Below, in pieces: positions 34,565 to 44,032 of a stretch of 60,213 nt of DNA. How positions within the stretch are numbered: the first letter of the stretch is position 1; the number at the start of each line of letters is the position of its first letter. Origin of the DNA: Cochliopodium minus. Taxonomy: Eukaryota > Discosea > Himatismenida > Cochliopodiidae. The stretch is taken from positions 78,591 through 138,803 of the forward strand of contig JAMYWO010000024.1 in NCBI GenBank assembly GCA_024220525.1, written 5' to 3'. A model generated the notes under the pieces. The model saw nothing but the letters and a program-made list of their open reading frames with translations. It searched no databases and was not told the DNA's origin. Position numbers and translations under genes: made by a program.

Positions 34565-36080
34565 ATGAATTTACCTGATCTCAAATTTTCTAACGATCCA
34601 ATATTCACTTATGAAAAATCAAATTGGTCTTTAATAGATGATAAATTATTTTATTCAAAAGAAGATTCAACTCAAAAGACAATTATCATTCCCCAAAAAT
34701 TTAATGAGGGGATACATTATGCAGAATTCATCATAATTGGAAGTAATTCATTTCACATTCTATTAATGGATTTGTAAAATTTTAATTAATTACCATTTGA
34801 TATATTAGCATCATTTGTTGGAGTGGGTGTATTTGATGAACGTAAATAGGATTTTTTTTTGAATTTATAACAACATTCATACCTTTTCTTATTTTAGATG
34901 AACCCAAGGATACACATCCAAGTAAATTCCTTTGATATATCAAAAATTGAAATAAAATGAAATAAATTAAATTTAAAAAAAAAAAAAAAGCTTATGGATG
35001 GTTCCAAAAAAAATCCAACTATCTTTGTTCAAATGGACGTAATTTCTTTTTTATTTTTTTTTTGATTTCTTTTTTGATTTTTTTTATTAGTTTTGTATAT
35101 TTTGGGAAGTCCAGGCGTCACTGCAGGCTCGGATGAGATAGGAAATAAAATTTATATGGGTGTAATTTCTTCTGATGTAACAGAAACGAAAGAGAAAATA
35201 AGAAAACACAAGGATTCTTTAATGAGAGTGGGTAATTAAAAACTTTTAAATTTATTTCAATGACAATTTTATTTTTAAAATTTTAATAATGTTTAATAAT
35301 TTTTAATATTTATTTTTATTTTTTTATTTTTTATTGTGTTTGAATGAATATATTCCCCATATAAATATGCGAGATATAGACAGTGTTTTAATTTATCAGT
35401 TCAAAATTTAAATAAAAATTTGATTAAAGTAAGAATGTATCAATTTAAATCTCTTCCATAATTATAAACTCCGATGGATTATGTTGGCCTCCCCCTTCCA
35501 AGGGATTTCAATGTCACCTTCCTTTTTCTTTTTTATCTTTATACTTTAGCATCCTGTGTAGATATGTAGAGGAATAAACCACTGCATAAGTGTTTGGAAA
35601 ATTGATATTTTTTTTATTTTTTATTTTTATTATTTTTATTGATTAAATTATTTTTTATTTTTATTTTTAATTTTTATTATATTTTTTCAATCCAATTTAT
35701 TTAAAAATATAGGAATAATGATCAACTTCCACAAAAAAGAAGCTTTTTTTTATTACGGAACAAAAAAAAAAGGACTACTTTTAGTTGATACTCCTCAACC
35801 ATTCAAACATGATAATCTGGTGTACAATCTTTGTTTGGGTAATGGTGTGGGATACATTTGTGAAGACGTAGAACTTCCAAAGAATTTACCAAAGGGATAC
35901 GAGGTTTATTTGAATTGGTCCACTGAAAATTACAAACATTATTCCCTTTCTTTACAGAAATTAATGTTTAAACTGATGCTTGTTAGAAACAGGTTGAACA
36001 ACACCACTTTTTCAAAAAACAAAATTCCCAAAGTTATTTGGTTTCTTTTTTTCGAACATCTCATCAAAAACTTTCATTAA
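34565..36080 (+). CDS. SPRY-like family gene S5
   Basis: Exon 1 begins MNLPDLKFSNDP at 34565 (an in-frame ATG at 34544 would add seven residues) and contains FNEGIHYAEFIIIG. Exon 2 near 34808-34842 (SFVGVGVFDE), exon 3 near 34900-34920, exon 4 near 34991-35037 (AYGWFQKKSNYLCSNG), exon 5 near 35090-35230 (VLYILGSPGVTAGSDEIG... ends LMRVG), exon 6 35713-36080. Intron 5 is enlarged to about 480 nt by a ~250-bp stretch of unlike composition (35340-35590). Confidence 0.7.
35340..35590. other. Less AT-rich insert within intron 5 of S5
   Basis: Compared with the T/A homopolymers around it, this stretch has mixed composition (for example TTGGCCTCCCCCTTCCAAGG at about 35484). The equivalent intron in S4, S6, S8 and S9 lacks it. 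It has no ORF of note and no obvious terminal repeats. It could be a small mobile element or an intron-encoded RNA; neither is shown. Confidence 0.4.
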
Positions 36081-36205
36081 AAAAAAAAAACTTATCAAAC
36101 TTTTTAATAATCTTTTTAAAACAAAACTTTAAAACTTTTTTTTTTGGATTTTCAAAACAAAACTTTTTTTTTTTTCAGTGAATAAATAAAAAAAAAAAAA
36201 AAAAA

Positions 36206-37477
36206 ATGAATTTGCCTGATCTCAGATTCTCCAACGATCCAAAATCTGTTTATTTAGAAACAAAATTAACAGATTTTGATGATAAATTATTTTATTCAAA
36301 AGAAAATTTATCGTACAAAACAGTTATTATTCCTCAAAAATTTAATGAGGGGATACATTATGCAGAATTCATCATAATATGCAGTAATTCATTTTAGAAA
36401 CTATTAAAGGATTTGTAAATTTTAATTACTCGTTTGATATATTAGCATCATTTGTTGGTGCAGGTGTATTTGATGAACGTAAATAATGATTTTTTTTTTT
36501 TGAATTTGTTAAAGAATAACATTCATACCCTTTTATTATTATAGATGAACCCAAGGATACATATCCAAGTAAATTCACTTGATATATCAATTAATTGAAA
36601 TAATATTAAATTGAAAAAAAAAAATTAAAAAAAAAATAAGCATTTGGATGGTTTCAAAAAAGATGCAACTATCTTTGTTCCAATGGAAGTAAAATTAAAA
36701 AAAAAATTTTTTAAATTTTTAAATTTTTAATTTTTCATTTTTATTTTACATTTATTTTGATAGAAATGTATGGCACAGGTAACAGTGCCAACTCAACTTC
36801 CAGTGAAATCTGAAATAACATTTACATTCATATTATATCCCCAAATATTCAAGAAATGAAAGAAAAAATAATAAAAGAAAAGGAAAACTTAATAAGAGTG
36901 GGTAAATAAATTGAAAAAAATATTTTCTGAATAAAATACATAATTTTAAAAAAATTGTACTTGTTAATGAATTTCTTTATAAATATTTTTTTTATAATTT
37001 TATTTTTCATTTATATTTTTATTTAATATTTTTTTTATTTCTATTTTTTATTTTTTTATCTTTTCAAAAATTTTTTCAATTAATTAAATTCAATTTTTTT
37101 TAAAAATAGGATAATGATCAACTTTCACAAGAAAGAACTTTATTTCTATCACGGAAAAAAAAAAAGAAGGACTCTTTTTGGAAGAATTACCACAACCATT
37201 CAAGCATGATCATCTCGTGTACAACCTTTGTTTCGGAAATGGAGTGGGATACATTTGTGAAGACGTAGAACTTCCAAAGAATTTACCAAAGGGATACGAG
37301 ATTTATTTGAATTGGTCCACTCAAAATTACAAACATTATTCCCTTGTTTTGAGAAAAACTATTTTGAAGCTTTTGCTTGTTAGAAACAGGTTGAACAAAA
37401 CTTCTTTTTCAAAAAATAAAATTCCCAAAGTTATTTGGTTTCTTTTTTTCGAACATCTCATCAAAAATTTTCATTAA
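36206..37477 (+). CDS. SPRY-like family gene S6
   Basis: Exon 1 36206 (MNLPDLRFSNDPKSVY...FNEGIHYAEFIII), exon 2 near 36445-36480 (SFVGAGVFDER), exon 3 near 36545-36570 (DEPKDTYPS), exon 4 near 36642-36688 (AFGWFQKRCNYLCSNG), exon 5 near 36765-36900, exon 6 about 37110-37477. In exon 6 the A-run after the codons for FYHG has 11 A against 10 in S4, shifting the frame; downstream the sequence is nearly identical to S4. Exon 5 also appears to contain an in-frame stop (TCTGAAATA context, about 36810). S6 may be a young pseudogene or partly mis-sequenced. Confidence 0.6.
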
Positions 37478-37587
37478 AAAAAAAAGTAAAATCTCTTTTT
37501 TTAAACTTTTTTTTGGAAGTTTTATTCAAACAAAACTTTTAAACTTTTTTCAGTGAAAAAAAAAAATAAAAAAAAAAATAAAAAAAA

Positions 37588-39153
37588 ATGAATTTACCTG
37601 ATCTCAGATATTCAAACGACCCCAAATTTTTTTATCGGCCAGATGAATCTATGATAGTTGAGGATAAGTTATTCTATTCCAAATCTACTCAAAAAATCGT
37701 GATGATTCCAACCAAATTAAGCGAAGGAATACATTATGCAGAATTCGCTTTTATTTCGAGTAAAAATATTATCCAAAATAGGTTGATCTTAAACAACTCT
37801 TCTTATATTTTTATTTTTTTATTATAGCAACCTATATTGGTGTTGGTTTGATCGAAGAACGTAAAAGAAAATTTTTTTGTCTCCATATAATTTGGATCAA
37901 TTTTTATATATCTCAACATAAGGTAGTATAATTGATCAATGAGATGCAAATTATAATTTTATCATTTGTAAATGTTGATTAATATTGATCCTATTGACGA
38001 TCATTTTTACAAATAAAAAAATAAATATCTTTTTTAATTCAATCTCATCTCCTAAATTTTTAATTTCAAATCAAAAAAAAAACATGAACTAAAGATTGTG
38101 CGAATGATTCTAATCCAAGTAAAAAAACATTTAATTTCAAATTTTTTAATTTCATACAAAAATTTTTTAAACAAGCATACAACATGTACCAAAGTAAAAG
38201 CTATTGTATAAGTTCGAATGGGAGTAAAAAATTCTTTTTTTTTTTTTTAATTAATTGTTTTTTTAAAGTATATTACTCAAATGGAAACATGGGAAAGAAC
38301 CACAAAGCAAGTTTCGATAATAAGTATTTGGCAAAGTATATTTTTCCTGAAGATCTGAAAAGAACAGTTGAATTCATTTCAAAGAATAAACAAATAGGAA
38401 GAATTGGTTGATCAAATAAACAAAAAAAAACAAATTTAAATTAAAATTTAAAAATATAAACCTACAAAAATTTAAAAAATCAAAAAAATTAAAAAATCAA
38501 AAAAATTTATAATAAAATAAATTTTAAATAACCAAATAAGACATAATCATTGTAAAAATGAAAAAATTTTAATACAAATAACATTTTTTAAATAAACAAA
38601 AAAATTTCAAAAAAAAAAATTTAAATAAAATATGAAACAAGATATTCATTTTTTAAATAAATAAAAAACAAAAACAAAAAATTTTTAAAAAAACAAATTT
38701 TGTAAATAAAATCTAAAAAAAGATATTCCAAGAAAATAAAAAAAAAAAAAAAACATTAACAAAAAAATTCATTAACTTTTAATAGGAGTTTTAGTGAATT
38801 TCTACAAAAATGAAATCTATTTTTATCATGGAAATAAAACTAAAGGAATGAGACTTGACACCAACAAAATGACCTTCAACAATCCTCATTTGTACTACGA
38901 CATATGTTTGGGAATGGGTGTGTGTTATATATGCGAAGACGTCGATTTACCTGATCAGCTTCCAAAAGGATACAACATTTATTTGAAATGGTCCACTCAA
39001 AATTTTCATCTGTATCACTATCCTTTGAGGAAGACTATACACAAGATGATGCTTGTTAGAAATAGATTGAATAACACCACTTTTTCGAAAAACAAAATTC
39101 CTAAAGTTATTTGCTTTCTTTGTTTTGAGTATTTAGTCATAAGTTATTATTAA
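37588..39153 (+). CDS. SPRY-like family gene S7
   Basis: Exon 1 37588 (MNLPDLRYSNDPKFF...LSEGIHYAEFAFIS), exon 2 near 37828-37862 (TYIGVGLIEER), exon 3 near 38093-38119 (DCANDSNPS), exon 4 near 38176-38224 (AYNMYQSKSYCISSNG: the GWF Trp is replaced), exon 5 near 38268-38406 (VYYSNGNMGKNHKASF...GRIG), exon 6 about 38786-39153. Intron 2 carries a DR2 copy. Confidence 0.68.
37935..38015 (-). repeat. Dispersed repeat DR2, copy 3 (in S7 intron 2)
   Basis: Reverse complement matches 18500-18562 (GTAAAAATGATC, AATAGGATCA, ACAAATGATAA, CTCATT) and the ends of the 9250-9515 interval. Confidence 0.65.
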
Positions 39154-39547
39154 AAAAGCACCATTCTTTTTTTTCTTGACTAAAGATTTATTTTTTGAAA
39201 CAAAACTTTTGATAAAAAACTTTCAATTAAAAAGATTAATCAATAAAAGAGTGAAATGATTTTAATTTTTTTTTATTTAGAAATAAGTTTTTTTTATCAA
39301 ACTTTTTTAAGAGAGTTTTCTTTTGAAAGATTAATTTTAGACTTTAAAAGTTTTTATTAATACTCAATTTTAAGAGTATGAACAAACCAGTTGAATAAGT
39401 TTAGATTTTTTTAATAAAAACTAAAAGATCAAAATGAAATTTGAATTTACTTTTGAACAAAAAGTTGAATGATCTTTGATGTTTTTTTTTTATTTATTTT
39501 TTTGTTTTTTTTTTTTTTAAAATAAATTTAAATTAAAATAAAAAAAA
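39154..39547. other. Intergenic DNA between S7 and S8
   Basis: AT-rich, with several AACTTTT/AAAGTTT-like stretches as seen between other family members. No ORF recognised. Confidence 0.5.
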
Positions 39548-41103
39548 ATGAATATTCCTGATCTCAAATTTTCCAAAGACCCTCAATATGTTTTCAGGAA
39601 AGATAAAAACTTCAAGGTGGAAGATAAAATCATATTCTCCCAACCTGAACAACATATCGCGACGATCCCCCAGAAATTTAGCGAGGGGATCCATTATGCA
39701 GAGTTCATATTCATCCATCGTAAATATAAACAGATTATAATTGAGAAATCATCATTATCAATTTGTAAAATAAGGATCATTTAGCAGTGCAGGAATGTTT
39801 GAAGAACGTATAAAAAATAATTCAATTTAAAATCCACCATCTAACAATATTATAAACTCATTTTTTGAATCATAAATTTCAAGATCGTCCATTGGATACC
39901 TATCCCAGTAAATCCAATTGAATACATGTTTTAATTAGAAAATAATTTATAAATCAAAAAAAAAAAAATCAAGCATTCGCAATGTACCAAAGCAAATGTT
40001 ATTGTCTGAGTTCAAATGGATGTAAAAAAATTATTAAAAATCTATTTTAATTATTAATTTTTTAGACATGTCCAAATCTGACAACTTAGCGGATATAAAA
40101 TTTTTACTAACTAAATTTGGACTGTTGGAATATTTTTGGACATCCCAATTAATTTTTTATTAATTTAAAATTTTGAATTAAATTTTTTTAATATTTTTAT
40201 TAACTTATTAATTTGTAAATTTTTATTTAATTTCTAATTTATTTTATAAATGTTTAATTATTTTTTATTAATATTTATTAATGTTTAATTATTTTTTATT
40301 ATTTTAATTTGAAAATAAATTATTATTTATTTATTTTTTAAAAGTGTTTTATGTGAATGGGAAAACTAACAAACCTCATAAAGCTAAACAAATGAATAAC
40401 GATTCTTTGCTTCATTTAATCACTCTGGATCTCCCAAATATTGTTAAAGAAATAAAGAAAAGGAGCCAGACCATTTATAGAATTGGTACAAAAACGAACA
40501 AAAAAGATATAAAAAAATAATTAAAGTTTAAAATTTAAATTTTAATATAAAAAAAGTTTTTAATAAAAATAAATAAAAAATGTTTTAAAATACAAATAAA
40601 ATAAAAATAAAAAATAAAATATAAAAAATAAAAAATAAAAAATAAATAAAAAATTTGAAATAAAAAATAAAAAATAAAAAATAAAAATATAGAAAAAGAC
40701 AAATAAAATGTAAAAATATTTAATTTTAATATTTTTAGGAATCATGGTGAATTTCCACCTAAACGAGATCTTCATTTATCACGGCACCAAAGAACAAGGA
40801 ATGTTCCAAGAACCCAACCCAATGAAATTTGACAACCCGCACCTCTACTACAACATCTGTCTGGGAAACGGCATCTGTTACATCTGCGAAGACGTCGTTT
40901 TACCAAATTTGCCAAAGGGATATGAGATTTATTTAGATTGGTCCACTCAGAACTTTCTTCTTTACTCCCTTCCTTTTCAGCAAACTGTCAAACAGATGAT
41001 GCTTGTTAGACAGAGATTGAATAGAACTGTTTTGTTGAAGACTAAAGTTCCTAAAGTCATTTGGTTTCTTTGTTTTCAATTTATTATCCGAAATTTTTAT
41101 TAA
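39548..41103 (+). CDS. SPRY-like family gene S8
   Basis: Exon 1 39548 (MNIPDLKFSKDPQYVF...FSEGIHYAEFIFIH), a reduced exon 2 near 39784-39809 (GMFEER; the GVG strand is shortened), exon 3 near 39884-39911 (DRPLDTYPS), exon 4 near 39975-40022 (AFAMYQSKCYCLSSNG), exon 5 near 40345-40484 (VFYVNGKTNKPHKA...YRIG), exon 6 40739-41103 with noticeably higher GC (YICEDVVLPNLPKGYE). Intron 4 contains a ~76-bp hairpin MITE. Confidence 0.66.
40068..40143. mobile_element. Hairpin MITE-like element, copy 1 (in S8 intron 4)
   Basis: About 76 bp. The ends ATGTCCAAAT and ATTTTTGGACAT are inverted repeats. The core GCGGATATAAAATTTTTACT is identical to the copy at 57566-57647. The whole element folds as one imperfect hairpin. 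No coding capacity, so it would need a transposase in trans. Confidence 0.75.
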
Positions 41104-41378
41104 AAAATCAAACAAACTTTATAATGTTCCTCGAACTTTTTTGGTTTCTCAATTATTTTTTGGCTGATTAATTGATTAAATATTTTCAACTGATTTAATC
41201 TTTTTCATTTCAAACATGAAATCTATTCGAGAGTTTTTTTAAAGTTTTAAAAAACTTTTTTGAGTAATACTAAATGAAAAACTAATGTTTTTTTTTTGGA
41301 AAGTTTCACAAAAATTGTTTTATTTCAAAACGAAAGATAGTTTTTTTTTAATTTTTTTATTATCGAAAGAAAAAAAAA

Positions 41379-42717
41379 ATGGGAAACAAAAATAAATCTA
41401 AAGACAGATTTGAGTCTGGTGGATTAATTCTTGATCTCAAATTTTCTGATACTAAAGAATATGTCAAAGGGAATTCCAATTCTATTGTAACTGATAAACT
41501 CTTTTTATCTCTGTCAAATCAAAAGATAATCATCCTGCCTGGAAAATTTACCAAAAGGGATACATTATGTGGAATATATCTTAATAAGTGGTAATATTCT
41601 ATCGTATCAATACATCATACATCCCTTCCTTATTCAAGCAAATATAAATTATAAAATATAAATTTTCGAAATAAAAATATCAATTGGATAATTATTTTCT
41701 TTTAAACAATTAGATCCAAATCATTCTTGTGGTGTTGGAATGATCCAAGAATGTAAGCAAAAAATAAAAATTAATAAAAAATTCAATTTTAATTTTCAAG
41801 CATAAAAAAGATAATCCGAAAAACATCTTCCATTGTAAGATTGAAAAATAAAAAAATTGGTATTAAAAAATTAGATTAAAGCACTTGGAAGGTACCAGAA
41901 AAATTCACATTACATGTTGACAAATGACTGTGAGAAAAAATTTATTTAAAAAAAAAAACCAAAAAAAAAATATTAAAAATTAAAAAAACAAATGAAAATT
42001 TTTTGAAAAAAAGATTTGTGGAATAATGGGAACATATTTCATAAATATTCTGATGACACACATTTTAATAATGCAGAATTCGATTATTTGATAAACAGAA
42101 AAAATAAAGTGGAAAAAACTTTTGCAAATATTCAGAAAAATCTTGACAAATTGAAGAGAGTAGGTAAAAGATTCACAATTTTAAATCTTTAATCTTTAAT
42201 TTTTAATTTTTGATCTGTAATTTTTAATTTATAATTTTTAAATTTAATTTATAATTTTTTTTATTTTTTTTATTTTTAATATTAAATATTTTATTTTTAA
42301 TTTAAATTTTTAGATTTTTAAATTTTTAATTTATAATTTAATTTTAAAAAAGGGATTCTAATAAATTTTGAAAAGAAAGAGACACATTTCTACCATGGAA
42401 CTAAAGAAAAGGGAATGGTTTTTGTTCCCACCAAAATAGAATTCAATAATCCATATTTACACTTCAGTGTGTGTTTGGGAGGGAGAAGTGTTTGTTACAT
42501 ATGTGAAGATGTCGAGATTCCAAAGATTTTACCAAAAGGATATCACTTGTCTTTGGACTGGTCGACTGACAATTTCAAGTTTTATTCAAAAATCATACAA
42601 AAAACTATTTTTCAACTTATGCTTGTTAGAAAAAGGTTGAATGACACTGTCTTTGTTCAAAATAAGATTCCCAAAGTTGTTTGGTTTCTTTTTTTGGAAT
42701 TTGTTCTCAATTATTAA
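41379..42717 (+). CDS. SPRY-like family gene S9 (MGNKN N-terminus)
   Basis: Exon 1 starts MGNKNKSKDRFESGG at 41379 (possible N-myristoylation), then LKFSDTKEYV. Near 41550 the frame leaves the family consensus (GIHYVEY is present in another frame after ACCAAAAGGG); the pseudogene S10 has the same A-run, so this is inherited rather than a one-off read error. Later exons: SCGVGMIQE (about 41715-41755), a weak exon 4 near 41881-41930, a linker exon 42015-42161 ending LKRVG, and a complete last exon 42353-42717 (LINFEKKETHFYHG...KIPKVVWFLFLEFVLNY). Possibly decaying. Confidence 0.58.
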
Positions 42718-42824
42718 TCTTTTATTGTGTTTCATAAGAATAACATTTTGTCATTAAAATAAACTTTCTTCTTATTAAAATCATTTTAATTTAAAATTGA
42801 TTTTGATTCTAAATTATAAAAAAA

Positions 42825-43590
42825 ATGGGAAACAAAAATAAATCTCAGACAGATTCGAATCTGGTGGATTAATTCTTGATCTCAAATTTTCTGATACTAA
42901 AGAATATATCAAAGGGAATTCCAATTCTATTGTAACTGATAAACTCTTTTTATCTCTGTCAAATCAAAAGATAATCATCCTGCCTGGAAAATTTACCAAA
43001 AGGGATACATTATGTGGAATATATCTTAATAAGTGGTAATATTCTATCGTATCAATACATCATACATCCCTTCCTTATTCAAGCAAATATAAATTATAAA
43101 ATATAAATTTTCGAAATAAAAATATCAATTGGATAATTATTTTCTTTTAAACAATTAGATCCAAATCATTCTTGTGGTGTTGGAATGATCCAAGAATGTA
43201 AGTAAAAAAATTAAAAAAAAATTCAATTTTAATTTTCAAGCATAAAAAAGATAATCCGAAGAACATTTTGGAAAGTAAAAGTGAAATCATGAAAAAAAAT
43301 ATTTGTTTAAATAAGTTCGATTAAAGATTATGGATGGTTCCAAAAATATTCGCATTACATGTTGACAAATGACTGAAAAATACCAAATATTCAATTTTTT
43401 AAAAAACAAAAATGATTAAAAAAAATTAATTTTGAAAAAAGGTTGGAATAATGGGAAAACTAAACGGATCTGGTAATATATCTTTTAAAAATGTATTATT
43501 CGGTCGTTTGATCAGTAGAAAAAACAATATGGAAAAAACTTTCAAAAATATTCAGATCAATCTTGACAAATTGGAGAGAGTAGGTAAAAA
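42825..43590 (+). pseudogene. SPRY-like family member S10, truncated duplicate of S9
   Basis: 42825-43250 is nearly identical to 41379-41815 of S9, including intron sequence. A one-base shortening early in exon 1 (after MGNKNKS) leads to a stop within 16 codons. A linker exon ending LDKLERVG is present near 43445-43582, but no final exon follows: the sequence passes into unrelated DNA. This is a recent tandem duplication that lost its 3' exon. Confidence 0.8.
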
Positions 43591-43599
43591 AATAAAATA

Positions 43600-44032
43600 A
43601 GTTCAGCAATGAAAGCCTTTTCAAAATCAGTGTGGGTGAAAAAATGAATAAGAATATAAATAAAAAAAACTCAAATATAATCAAACTATGAATACTATTG
43701 AACCATCCAAATTCAAATTATGTCCAGAATGTGCAAAAAATATCAATCATAAGCAGAGATATCTCCTCATTAAATTATTTGAACAATGAAAATTTTTTTG
43801 TGAGAATTTAATATGCTCCATATAATTTGAATCCACAAGCATTCATGAGTAGAGTGGGAAAGGATAAGAAGGGATACGATTGTAGAACAAAATTCAACAA
43901 ATATGAACAACACTACAAATTTTTTTTTCTCATAAATATTGAAATCAAAAATATTGCTATCAAAGAGATCAAAAATCAGATAAAAGATAGTTAATTTGTT
44001 AAATAGGAGAAACTAAAGATTTTATGAAGAAC
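43600..44032. other. Region with a possible coding remnant of unknown origin
   Basis: A 33-codon ORF at 43688 (plus) reads KFKLCPECAKNINHKQRY, a CxxC zinc-ribbon-like start. After its stop, another frame reads NPQAFMSRVGKDKKGYDCRT up to about 43990. These may be remnants of a gene or exons of a small one. I do not recognise them. Confidence 0.3.
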
